Below, in pieces: positions 24,230 to 33,184 of a stretch of 64,000 nt of DNA. The notes below the pieces were generated by a model. It was not told the origin of the DNA. It did no database searches and saw nothing but the letters and a program-made list of their open reading frames with translations. The stretch is from JAHEJJ01 sp965212205 (lineage in GTDB: Bacteria; Bacteroidota; Bacteroidia; Flavobacteriales; Flavobacteriaceae), in assembly GCA_965212205.1 (NCBI GenBank), contig CBDBUX010000016.1:1-64000 (forward strand), given 5' to 3'. The position numbers were made by a program, and so were the translations under genes. Each line of letters starts with the position of its first letter. Within the stretch, counting starts at the first letter, position 1.

Positions 24230-26482
24230 ATGAGTCTACTCAAAAATGCACATGCACTCGTTATCGGAATGAAATACGAATTCGATAATCTAGATACCAC
24301 ACAGGATGCAAAAGATATCGCTGCCGTGTTAAAGGATGAGGCTATATGTGGCTACCCTTCCAAAAATGTAACGCTATTAACGGGAAACCAGGCCGACAGG
24401 AAGGGAATTCTGGGCGCTTTAAAGGCATTAAAGGAGAACACCGATGAAGACTCATCTGTTTTCTTATACTATTCCGGTCATGGGGGTTACGAACTCGATA
24501 CGTTTCATTTTATTCCATCGGGTATTAAATCGGGAATGAGCCCCGATGAATACACCTCTGAGTGGATAACAGCAGAGGAAATCAGAGAACATATCAACGC
24601 CCTTAGGACCAGAAGATTAATATTCTTTATGGATTGCTGTCACTCTACCGGTATCGCTTCAGAATCCTTTGCAGGCGGTCAGAAGGCCACAAAAGATAAT
24701 AAGTCCCGTTCTAAAGAGTTTACACAGCAAGACGGCCTGGCTCAAAAAGTGGACACCGAAAAAGGGATTTCTGTAATCGCTTCCTGTAAGGAGAATCAGA
24801 AATCATATAAAATGGATGCCGATCAAAACAGCCTGTTTACAAAACATTTGCTTATGGCTCTAAAAGGGCAGCATCAGGCCGAGTTTGTGGATCCATATGT
24901 ACGGATACTTCAGGTTGCCGGGTATCTAATGAGGGTAATCCCGCCAATTCTTGAGGATATCGCCACCAAATGGAATATGCCCGATGCGGTTCAGGAACCT
25001 TATGTAAACCTGGAACTCTACGACGATTTTATCCTTAGCTATGTACCCAGAGCACTCAGGCAGCGCCTGGAATTGCCCGAACCTGAGGAAGCATCCGAGC
25101 CCAAAGCGAAGGGCAAAAAAGAGGTCAAGACGGTGTACAGGGAAACACCCGGGGATAACAATCTTCTTTTATTCATTCATGGCTTTTCAGGTGAAGCTGG
25201 CGACACTTTTGGGAAAATACCTTATATGCTCATCAAAGACCCTAAAATGGATGGCTGGGATATGAAACCTTTTGGTTATTCCCAATTTATCGACCCGGAG
25301 CTTGGCAAAGATGTTTGGGCAGGGGTAAAAGATGTTGACCGGATTGCCGAATACCTCTGTACTTCTGTGCGATATAAATTCGAAAAATACGATCGGATAG
25401 CCATTGTGGCCCATAGTCTGGGCGGACTTATCGCTCAACGTGCAATACTCGATTTCAAGGAAGAATTCCGTCAGAAAATTACACACCTGATATTACTGGG
25501 TACTCCCAGCAATGGTGTTGAACCCGAAAAATTAAAAAAACTCTGGAATAATAAATACACAGAAATGAGTAGTGAAGGCAACTTTATCGGTGGTCTTCGA
25601 AAAGAATGGGACGAACTATATCAAGGCGAATATCCTTTTACCCTAAGAGTGGCTGGTTCTGTGGATGATGAATTTGTAACCCTGGATTCCTGTTTTGTTC
25701 CTTTCGATGAGGACCAAAGGTTTACGATCGCTGGCAGACATCTTGGCATGGTAAAGCCCGAAAATGAGGAGGACGATTGCTACAGGCTCATATTAACTAC
25801 ATTGACAGACACTAAATTTGCCAATCAATATACCAACAACGAAGAAATCAATATTGCGCTCGGTAAATACGATGCGGTGGTTAAAAAACTGCTCACCCAT
25901 AAAGAAACTCTGGATAAGAATGGGTTAAAACGACTGGTTTTTGCCCTGGAAGGATTAGATAGAAGAGAGGAAGCACTAAAGATCCTGGATGAGCACCCCA
26001 GCGCACAGGAAGACACCGATCTTATGGGAATAATCGGTGGACGCTATAAGCGGGCTTACCTGAATTTTCCTTCACAGGACGATGCAGAAACAGCATTTGT
26101 CTATTACGAACTGGCACTGGAAAAATCGACAAATAATAAAAATTACGAACAGATTTATTACCATGCCATAAACCTTGCCTTTTTAAGCCTGGTGGTGAAG
26201 GACAACAAAACAGACATGACCAAATATGCCGAACAGGCACTTCATGTGGCCAAGAATTGTGCGGATAACCTATGGAAGTATGCCACAGTAGCTGAAGCGA
26301 ATATGTATTTGGGTGAGATAAAAGCAGCAAGGAAATTCTACAAATTAGCCGCTGAACAGGCAGGTATCAGGGAAAAGATTTCAATGCATCTAAATGCCTA
26401 TGCCGGCTATACAAGCCTGATGAATACCGATAATCCCGAAGATCCCTTTATTGTTTTCCTGAAGGAACAATTCCTATCATGA
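24230..26482 (+). CDS. Caspase-like peptidase fused to alpha/beta hydrolase and TPR
   Basis: This 750-residue cytoplasmic protein has three parts. Residues 1-280 form a peptidase C14 caspase fold: catalytic His84 in YYSGHGG, Cys137 in FMDCCHS, and the later ISVIASCKENQKSY strand. Residues 300-540 are an alpha/beta hydrolase: LLLFIHGFSGE (oxyanion region) and VAHSLGG with nucleophile Ser396, as in lipases and GPI-deacylase-like esterases. Residues 550-750 are TPR-like repeats. Caspase and lipase-like effectors are both known in bacterial immunity, and TPRs often regulate them. Having both in one chain beside a TIR-STAND operon is unusual. The gene converges with the STAND gene with a 51-bp gap. 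Confidence 0.85.
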   Translation: MSLLKNAHALVIGMKYEFDNLDTTQDAKDIAAVLKDEAICGYPSKNVTLLTGNQADRKGILGALKALKENTDEDSSVFLYYSGHGGYELDTFHFIPSGIKSGMSPDEYTSEWITAEEIREHINALRTRRLIFFMDCCHSTGIASESFAGGQKATKDNKSRSKEFTQQDGLAQKVDTEKGISVIASCKENQKSYKMDADQNSLFTKHLLMALKGQHQAEFVDPYVRILQVAGYLMRVIPPILEDIATKWNMPDAVQEPYVNLELYDDFILSYVPRALRQRLELPEPEEASEPKAKGKKEVKTVYRETPGDNNLLLFIHGFSGEAGDTFGKIPYMLIKDPKMDGWDMKPFGYSQFIDPELGKDVWAGVKDVDRIAEYLCTSVRYKFEKYDRIAIVAHSLGGLIAQRAILDFKEEFRQKITHLILLGTPSNGVEPEKLKKLWNNKYTEMSSEGNFIGGLRKEWDELYQGEYPFTLRVAGSVDDEFVTLDSCFVPFDEDQRFTIAGRHLGMVKPENEEDDCYRLILTTLTDTKFANQYTNNEEINIALGKYDAVVKKLLTHKETLDKNGLKRLVFALEGLDRREEALKILDEHPSAQEDTDLMGIIGGRYKRAYLNFPSQDDAETAFVYYELALEKSTNNKNYEQIYYHAINLAFLSLVVKDNKTDMTKYAEQALHVAKNCADNLWKYATVAEANMYLGEIKAARKFYKLAAEQAGIREKISMHLNAYAGYTSLMNTDNPEDPFIVFLKEQFLS

Positions 26483-26533
26483 TATGCGCGTGGAGTAGAA
26501 TTATGATTGATCTGGAAATATCAGCGTTTAGAC

Positions 26534-28864
26534 TTAATATGATATATTCAGAAATATCGCACCTCCAACAATCTCCTTGTCCAGGACCCTGGCGAGATTG
26601 TCTTCTCTAAGGATCGCACCTTTCCGGTTGATAACGGCATTTCCCGTAAAATCGTTGTATACCGATCTTGTGGACTGCGCCTTTACCACATCACCTATTT
26701 CTGGCACTGAATTTTTACCGCCACCAAGTACCCTAAATACTCTATCATCGGAGCTATTGATTCGGCCACTGTACAACCAACCCGTTCTTCGGATCTCATT
26801 GATTTTTGTATTGGCATTATCTATACGTGTTGCAATGGTTTCTTCAGACAGCTCCATGGTGTTCTCTTCCATATATTCGATATAGGCTAAATAGGCCGTC
26901 ACCGTGTTATAGGAAGATGCCTTACTCCAGGCCTGGTCCTCTGCGTATTTTTCGAGAGAATCCCTAGCCTGCTGTAAGTGTCTAGCCGTGGAAGTATTTC
27001 GATAAACACGGCTACTCTTGGTCAGGTAATCGGTATAAGATTTAATTTTTTCGCCCTCAGCTGCACTGGCTACCGCGGCCTCCCAATTGATAACATCGAG
27101 AGTTCTTTCTATACTGTCAATTTTTTCTATGGCTTTTACACGTAGATCCTGAGCTGGTTTTACGAGTGTATCATTTTCAGGATCGAATTTTATCTCCCCC
27201 AATGAATCCACAACCTTTGCATTTTTATACAGATCTTTTTGTGAGCCGATAAATTTTACCACATCGTAATAACCGCTCAGGTCCTTTTTCTGATAAATAT
27301 TATTGGCGTTCCCCATAATCTCTTCGATTGCGGTTCGTCTGGCATAGGAGGCCGAAAAAATAATTGCGATAAGCAGAAGAATAAGCACTCCCGCGGTAAT
27401 AAATGTTCTCACCAAATACTTCCTTTTCCGGACTTTACGCCGGGCTGCTTTTTCTTTAGCCTCACGGACAGCTTCGCTCTCCTTTAAGTATAAAATACTC
27501 TGCTCAAAATCATCATCATACCGCTGAGCCCAGGCTTCAGTGGGTTCAAAACTATTAAACCAGTTCCAGGCGATCTCCAGTTCCCGGCCATCCAGCAGGT
27601 CTTTCTGGTCATCCTTATACAAACGCATGTCTTGCGAGAGTTTGATATAGACCGAAGCTGCTTCCGATTCTTTATCCACCCAGCGATCGAGGCGTTTCCA
27701 CTGGCGAATAAGACTTTCATGCGAGATATCTATTAGTTTGTCATCCTGACCCGGAATTTCATTGATAATGAGAAATGAACGCTTGTTATCTATAAAAGCA
27801 TGTATAACCTTTTTAAGTGTTTCATCACTCGCACCAGTCACTTCCTTAAGCAGACTATATCGGGCTGGTCTTCTGGTTTTTCTGCCATGATCATCGATGG
27901 TTGTCAGGGCCTGAAATAATACCTTGGCTATTTGAAACTCATCTTTGCTCAATGTTTTTAAAGCCTCATCTGCATGGATAGAGAGCGCCAGTTCGATACC
28001 ACCGATAGCCTTATAGTCATCATGATCCAGTTCGCCATTTTTATCTTCACGGACTTCAAAGTCCCACATACGCATCAGGGCATGTTGTAGTAACGGCAGT
28101 TCATCTCTTACTTTTCCAAGCTTGTTGAGTAATTTGGAAGTGAGAGAACTGTTGCAATTACTACCATACAATCTGGCCGGGCCTTCGATGACCATCTTGA
28201 GTTGTTGTCGGTTTAATCGTGGAACCAGGTACAGGCTTTTGTTCATGGCTTCTGGTAAACCATGAAATTCTGAACAGTCTCCAATAAAATCAGAGCGCAT
28301 GGTCAGGACTACATAAAATGGCAATATTTTCTGATTTGACAATTCGAGCATGATATTGACAAAGTCTATGGCTTTGTCTTTTTGCTCCCTTGTATTCTGC
28401 TCCATGGTAAATCGAAAAAGCTCCTCGAATTGATCTACCAGCAAAAAGAAGTTTACCGCTTCTCCGTCGCGGAGCGGGGTCAACAGCTCGATAAGAACAT
28501 CCACACCCTCTTCTTCAATCTTGGTGACCAGAACTTCTGCCTCTGCCTCGGTCGCATTAGGATTTATACCCTTTAGGAGGGCATCAGCCAAATTAAAAAG
28601 CGGACTCTGACCCGGTTTCATAATAGCGATAAACCAACGGTCACTATTGTCTACCAGATATCCGGCTTTTAAGGACGGGATAAGACCAGCCCGAAGCAAG
28701 GAAGATTTCCCGCATCCGGAACTACCCACAACAGCTACAAAATGATGCTGATGCAATCGTTGTAATAATTCGAGTGTCTGTTCGCCACGCCCAAAGAACA
28801 GGAGGCTCTCCTCGTCGTTAAACGGTCTTAGTCCGACGTAGGGATTTGGTGTCTCTGTGCTCAT
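26534..28864 (-). CDS. STAND-type P-loop ATPase with transmembrane C-terminal part
   Basis: This is a 776-residue signal-transduction ATPase. PYVGLRPFNDEESLLFFGR leads into Walker A GSSGCGKS (47-54) and Walker B LLVDQFEELF (141-150). The winged-helix and helical parts follow to about 430. A membrane helix lies near 484-504 (TFITAGVLILLLIAIIF). The C-terminal 270 residues are helical and then beta-rich (PEIGDVVKAQSTRSVY), an SH3-like fold. The opening is typical of the nSTAND1 group that accompanies effector domains in bacterial conflict systems. The start overlaps the stop of the TIR gene by one base (TGATG), so translation is coupled. The orientation faces the caspase gene. Confidence 0.88.
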   Translation of the reverse strand: MSTETPNPYVGLRPFNDEESLLFFGRGEQTLELLQRLHQHHFVAVVGSSGCGKSSLLRAGLIPSLKAGYLVDNSDRWFIAIMKPGQSPLFNLADALLKGINPNATEAEAEVLVTKIEEEGVDVLIELLTPLRDGEAVNFFLLVDQFEELFRFTMEQNTREQKDKAIDFVNIMLELSNQKILPFYVVLTMRSDFIGDCSEFHGLPEAMNKSLYLVPRLNRQQLKMVIEGPARLYGSNCNSSLTSKLLNKLGKVRDELPLLQHALMRMWDFEVREDKNGELDHDDYKAIGGIELALSIHADEALKTLSKDEFQIAKVLFQALTTIDDHGRKTRRPARYSLLKEVTGASDETLKKVIHAFIDNKRSFLIINEIPGQDDKLIDISHESLIRQWKRLDRWVDKESEAASVYIKLSQDMRLYKDDQKDLLDGRELEIAWNWFNSFEPTEAWAQRYDDDFEQSILYLKESEAVREAKEKAARRKVRKRKYLVRTFITAGVLILLLIAIIFSASYARRTAIEEIMGNANNIYQKKDLSGYYDVVKFIGSQKDLYKNAKVVDSLGEIKFDPENDTLVKPAQDLRVKAIEKIDSIERTLDVINWEAAVASAAEGEKIKSYTDYLTKSSRVYRNTSTARHLQQARDSLEKYAEDQAWSKASSYNTVTAYLAYIEYMEENTMELSEETIATRIDNANTKINEIRRTGWLYSGRINSSDDRVFRVLGGGKNSVPEIGDVVKAQSTRSVYNDFTGNAVINRKGAILREDNLARVLDKEIVGGAIFLNISY

Positions 28865-30390
28865 CAGGATTCCAGTTTTAGATCATGCAAAAACTTATCG
28901 ACCACCTCTTCATTTATCAACTGGTCTTGACTGCTGTTTATAACATTGACTTTCAACAGTCTTTGATTGATAGAGATATCGCTGGCTTCCTTGTGAGGTG
29001 GAGCCATATAGATAAAGAAGTCTTCTATGGGATAATTATTGGTAAGGATGAGCTGCAGGGCGGCATTCATCCTTTCAATAACCCATTCTTTAGAGACATT
29101 ACCATAGAGAAAAACAAGTTTCCTTACCTGTTTCATGCGGTTCCCCAACATATCCAGATTTTTGCGAGGGTCGTCTTCCTGCGGATTGATAAATGGGCGA
29201 ATATTATTCTGCAACAGCGTCTTTCCAAGATCAAGAGCATATAGATGATCCTTTTCATGGGCATCGAGTAATATCGGGATTTCCTCATCCGATTCGTTTT
29301 CGGTCACCGTGCTCGACTGGATCCGTCGGGCAAATTCCATGATCTGTTTTGCCAGGGTACTCTTACTCCCCCGGATGAACTCATATTCCTTGTCAGAGAT
29401 ATTTCCCTCTTCCAAATCCTCAATAAATTGCCGATACGACTCTTCTTCAATTTCAGACAAATCGGCATCTTCAGGGATCCATATTATTTGAGGGGTCTCC
29501 GAAGCCAGCCCCAATTCTGCTTGTCGCTGGGAAAAAGACATTTCCTGACTGTCCGAAATCTCTCGTCCCGGATAGATGTCCAGCAGATGTACAGAAAGAT
29601 TTGCGGCATCGATGGCTGCTTTGGCTTCTCTGTCATGGCCCTCCTTTTCACCAGGTGGTGGTATCCCCTGACTTATATGGAAATCGTTTTTCTCCAACTC
29701 AGCAATTATGCGCTTCCGCGGAGATCGTTGAGTATCGGCTACCTCGGCCATAAATATGGAAAACCCCGTTTCAGCTCCTTCGGGCTTTGTAGTTCCTCCT
29801 CCACTCTTCGGAGTAATGGCCGGGGTTTTCAACTCCTGGAAGTCTTCCAGGATGTTGCATACGGCATCCCTGACATTCTTCATCTCTTCTCTGAATTGAT
29901 CGGATAGTGTTTCCACTGTATCGCCCAGATCATCGCTTTCTTCTGAGTCGTGAAATGGAAAACCACTTGTTCCGCTCAACTCCTCCGGCCAATCCTTAAA
30001 GGGCATATTGTTCAACAGAACATTTAGTATCCTCGATCGATCGCCCACTTTAAGGCCGGTTCCATCTTTCTTAACCTTGTTGTAAAAAAGATCGAGTTCC
30101 TTTTTGCAATATTCAGAGGCTACGTACCCCGGAGAGTTGAGGCAAATCATTATTGCCGATTTCTTGATTCCATCCGCGATGGAGTCATCGAAGAGAACGC
30201 TGCCGTCGAGTTTCTTGCTGTCCCACCAAATCTTTACCTTGTCGAGCCTGCCGAAACGTTTGGCGAGCATCAGGTTGAGGTTTTGATAGAATTGCTTTAT
30301 CCACCCATCACCCTGTCCGGGAAAAGATAGATTATCTACATGGGCATAACTGATGAAAATATCATATTCATATTCTGGAATAAGGGCCAT
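28864..30390 (-). CDS. TIR-domain protein with two further TIR/SEFIR-like domains
   Basis: This is a 508-residue cytoplasmic protein. Residues 1-155 are a TIR domain: YDIFISYAHVDN, the KIWWDSKKLDG box, and SPGYVASEYCKKELDLF, whose Glu is in the position of the catalytic residue of TIR NADases. A second TIR-like fold spans about 210-350 (SIFMAEVADTQRSPRKRIIA, then VHLLDIYPG). A third is at about 370-500 (IPILLDAHEKDHLYALDLGK). The second and third lack the catalytic Glu motif and probably bind partners. TIR effectors deplete NAD+ or make signalling nucleotides. It heads the TIR-STAND operon, with promoter sequence expected in 30391-30597. Confidence 0.85.
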   Translation of the reverse strand: MALIPEYEYDIFISYAHVDNLSFPGQGDGWIKQFYQNLNLMLAKRFGRLDKVKIWWDSKKLDGSVLFDDSIADGIKKSAIMICLNSPGYVASEYCKKELDLFYNKVKKDGTGLKVGDRSRILNVLLNNMPFKDWPEELSGTSGFPFHDSEESDDLGDTVETLSDQFREEMKNVRDAVCNILEDFQELKTPAITPKSGGGTTKPEGAETGFSIFMAEVADTQRSPRKRIIAELEKNDFHISQGIPPPGEKEGHDREAKAAIDAANLSVHLLDIYPGREISDSQEMSFSQRQAELGLASETPQIIWIPEDADLSEIEEESYRQFIEDLEEGNISDKEYEFIRGSKSTLAKQIMEFARRIQSSTVTENESDEEIPILLDAHEKDHLYALDLGKTLLQNNIRPFINPQEDDPRKNLDMLGNRMKQVRKLVFLYGNVSKEWVIERMNAALQLILTNNYPIEDFFIYMAPPHKEASDISINQRLLKVNVINSSQDQLINEEVVDKFLHDLKLES

Positions 30391-30600
30391 TTTTGATTGT
30401 GTTAGTTTGGTATGGAATCGAAAAATACACGATTTTGAATTGGTTTGTTTAGATAGACCAACTAATATAAGGATAGTTAAGGTCTTTTAACAGCAATCGA
30501 CACCAATTTTATGCCCCGCTGAATTATTCAGATTTGGATATCTTTATAGGAAATCCAAAACAACCACAGCCAAAGCTGTGCCTTTGCAAGAACTGCATTG
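30391..30600. promoter_or_regulatory. Divergent promoter region of the TIR-STAND operon
   Basis: This 210-bp gap separates the minus-strand TIR gene from a plus-strand small gene. It should carry promoters for both. I could not assign a clear TAnnTTTG element. It contains no gene. Confidence 0.35.
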
Positions 30601-30828
30601 ATGCTGAAATTTAAATCCAATACTCTTCCCGAACTAGCCTTTAAGGAGGCTATTAAAAAGCCTATCAGGATCCGTTGTGTTCAGATCGAGGAACCTTTTG
30701 AAGTCGAGACCATGGAAGGCAAACTCAAGGGTAAGGCCGGAGACTGGTTGATGGTTGGGATATATGGTGAAATGTATCCTATAGACCGGGAAATATTTGA
30801 GAAAACCTATACGCTCTGCGATAAGTGA
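30601..30828 (+). CDS. Small conserved-looking protein with PGDW-like motif
   Basis: This is a 75-residue cytoplasmic protein. The frame can be pushed to a TTG at 30598, but ATG 30601 is the natural start. The C-terminal half KAGDWLMVGIYGEMYPIDREIFEKTY resembles a small family found in phages and islands with the pattern GDW(L/V)(V/M)xGxxGE(I/M)YPxxxxIFxxTY. The function is unknown. It lies between the TIR-STAND operon and the SLATT gene and converges with the latter. Confidence 0.6.
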   Translation: MLKFKSNTLPELAFKEAIKKPIRIRCVQIEEPFEVETMEGKLKGKAGDWLMVGIYGEMYPIDREIFEKTYTLCDK

Positions 30829-30846
30829 ACAGCATGGAAGTTAGTC

Positions 30847-31299
30847 CTAACCCGCTCCCTGCTCATCCGATCCTGACTTGCTGATTATTTCTGTCCATTG
30901 CTCATTCTCACTATTCATGATCCGCTCGATATTCTGAACAAAAAACTTAAAGTCGGTCCCTCGGCCAGTGTAAGGGCCTGCCCCGGTATTGTATAAGATC
31001 TTCTCACGTTCTAGAGCTTCGGCCGTCATTCTATAAGTTGCCCATTTCTCCTGAAACTTCCACAAGGAGGCAATGCCCGTAAGAGAGGCGGTAACGATTC
31101 CAAGTGCCGCGATTACCCATCTCAATTTTTCCCCATAGGCCTCGGAAGAACTAAACCCGGATAAAGCCGGGATTGAAGCTGCAAAAACAATGATAATCCC
31201 ATTAAGCCTCAGATATAACTTCTTGTTGATCGTGCTTTTTTTGCCATACCAGGAAATCTGATTATCTACACGGTCCTTCATGTATTGGGCTTCGGTCAT
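30847..31299 (-). CDS. SLATT-domain (DUF4231-like) membrane protein
   Basis: This 150-residue protein has a helical N-terminus (QYMKDRVDNQISWYGKKSTI), two membrane helices at about 29-48 and 59-80, and a helical C-terminus with RMTAEALEREKILYNTGAGPY. This is the plan of SLATT-domain proteins, thought to be pore-forming effectors activated by nucleotide signals or NTPases in conflict systems. No nucleotide synthase is adjacent, but the TIR protein nearby could supply a signal. The gene stands alone on the minus strand, with its own upstream gap. Confidence 0.75.
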   Translation of the reverse strand: MTEAQYMKDRVDNQISWYGKKSTINKKLYLRLNGIIIVFAASIPALSGFSSSEAYGEKLRWVIAALGIVTASLTGIASLWKFQEKWATYRMTAEALEREKILYNTGAGPYTGRGTDFKFFVQNIERIMNSENEQWTEIISKSGSDEQGAG

Positions 31300-31386
31300 A
31301 ATTCAGTTGGTTTTTGATTGGTTCTAACAGATAAACAAACATCTACCAGGGCTTTCAATATAGTTAGAATAATCTTAATTAGATAG

Positions 31387-31414
31387 TTGATTTATGGCAT
31401 TTTGGCTATATTTC
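31387..31414 (+). promoter_or_regulatory. Bacteroidota-type promoter for the phosphatase gene
   Basis: TTG (31387-31389) is followed after 17 nt by TATATTTC (31407-31414), one base from the TAnnTTTG -7 consensus. The start codon is at 31435, leaving a short leader. Confidence 0.45.
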
Positions 31415-31434
31415 ACTTCCTAAGTATATAGAAA

Positions 31435-33135
31435 ATGATCCTTCAGCAAATAGTCACCAAATACTGCCAGCTTATACTTTTATTCTTCTTGTTGACCACA
31501 ACAGGAATTATGGGCCAGCAAGGAAATACGACAAACCCAAAATTAGTGGTAGGTATCGTTGTAGATCAGATGCGGGCCGACTACCTCTATAAATATGAAG
31601 ATATGTATGGAGACGGCGGTTTTAAGAGGCTTATACGCGATGGTTTTAATTTTAAAAACGCTCAGTATAACTATGTGATTACAGAGACCGCTCCGGGGCA
31701 TGCCTCCATCTATACAGGTACTACGCCCTCTACTCATGGAATTATCGGCAATAGCTGGTACGACAGAGCACAGAACGACATTTTGAGCAACGTAGGGGAT
31801 ACAACAGTCACCCTGGTTGGATCCGAGATCCCGAATTCGAATGGATTGTCTCCTCACCGGCTGCTCTGCAATACACTCGGCGATGAACTGCGGCAGGGGA
31901 AAAATTTTAAATCAAAGGTCATCAGCATATCCCTTAAAGACCGGGGTGCTATATTACCTGGCGGACGTGCTGCGAATGCCGCCTATTGGCACGACTGGGT
32001 TTCCAGCCCTGGCTATTTTGTGAGTAGTTCTTATTACATGAAAGATCTTCCAAATTGGGTAAGGAATTTTAACAAGAAGGGAAGATCTGATGCCTATCTC
32101 AACACCCAGTGGGAAACACTCTACCCCATTGAACAGTATACACAGAGTGCAGCGGATAACAACAACTATGAACCCGCCATAGGGGGCAAATCATCGCCTA
32201 CCTTTCCCTACGATTTTAAAGAGATGAGGGAGCGCTACAAACAAGCGGGCGCAGAATACCAATTGATATGGGTATCACCTGCCGGTAATTCGCTACTTAC
32301 AGAATTCGCCTTGGAGGCCCTAAAACGGGAAAAACTAGGCCTGGATGAATACCCAGATCTACTGGCCATCAGTTATTCATCTACCGATGTAGCCGGGCAT
32401 ACATTTGGGCCGCAATCGGTAGAAATCCAGGACATGTACCTGCGGTTAGATCAAAATATAGAAGAACTGCTAAATGCACTGGATCAACAGGTAGGGGCCG
32501 GAAATTATACACTGTTCCTTACCGCCGATCATGCTGCTATGCAAAATGCGCAATTCTCTGATGATCATAAATTACCGGCAGGTATCGCCCCCATAAAGAC
32601 ATATCAGTTTGCTCTGGCTGATTTTCTCAACACCAAATATGAGCAGCAAAACCTGCTCGAGTCATTTAATTATGAGCAGGTATATCTGGACCAGGACCTT
32701 ATCCTGAAAAGCGGCCTAGACTTATCTTCGGTTCAGCGATCGGCTGCAGATTTCCTGCTTACCCAGGAAGGGATTGTAGGTGCACTAACTGCTTATGAAA
32801 TGCAATCCACGGTCTATGAAGATGGCCCCAGACAAAAAATTCAAAATGGGTATCACCCCAAACGATCAGGTGATATCATCCTTACATTTTTGCCGGGCTA
32901 TATTCAAAATACAGCGGCCGGTATGAAGCTGGATAATGTAAAGGGAACCACCCATGGTTCGGGCTATAATTACGACTCCCATGTACCTTTGCTTTGGATG
33001 GGTAAGGGCATTCCTATGGGTAATTCCGTCAGGCAGGTCAAGATCACCGATATTACCCCTTCACTGGCTATGATCCTCAATCTTCAGCTACCCGATGGTT
33101 CGAACGGACAGCCATTGCAAGAATTATTTGAATAA
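31435..33135 (+). CDS. PafA-like alkaline phosphatase / nucleotide pyrophosphatase
   Basis: This 566-residue secreted enzyme of the alkaline phosphatase superfamily has a signal segment (about 10-28). VVGIVVDQMRADY carries metal-binding Asp, and TETAPGHASIYTG (83-95) holds the Thr nucleophile of the PafA/NPP type. SYSSTDVAGHTFGP and TADHAAMQ supply further metal ligands, and TTHGSGYNYDSHVPLLW the last His. It would release phosphate from diverse monoesters in the periplasm, a typical trait of marine Flavobacteria. It is monocistronic with a candidate promoter just upstream. Confidence 0.9.
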   Translation: MILQQIVTKYCQLILLFFLLTTTGIMGQQGNTTNPKLVVGIVVDQMRADYLYKYEDMYGDGGFKRLIRDGFNFKNAQYNYVITETAPGHASIYTGTTPSTHGIIGNSWYDRAQNDILSNVGDTTVTLVGSEIPNSNGLSPHRLLCNTLGDELRQGKNFKSKVISISLKDRGAILPGGRAANAAYWHDWVSSPGYFVSSSYYMKDLPNWVRNFNKKGRSDAYLNTQWETLYPIEQYTQSAADNNNYEPAIGGKSSPTFPYDFKEMRERYKQAGAEYQLIWVSPAGNSLLTEFALEALKREKLGLDEYPDLLAISYSSTDVAGHTFGPQSVEIQDMYLRLDQNIEELLNALDQQVGAGNYTLFLTADHAAMQNAQFSDDHKLPAGIAPIKTYQFALADFLNTKYEQQNLLESFNYEQVYLDQDLILKSGLDLSSVQRSAADFLLTQEGIVGALTAYEMQSTVYEDGPRQKIQNGYHPKRSGDIILTFLPGYIQNTAAGMKLDNVKGTTHGSGYNYDSHVPLLWMGKGIPMGNSVRQVKITDITPSLAMILNLQLPDGSNGQPLQELFE

Positions 33136-33184
33136 GACTTCGATGTAATTTTCGGGTTGGTCGTAGAAAAGCGAGTAAGATGTA

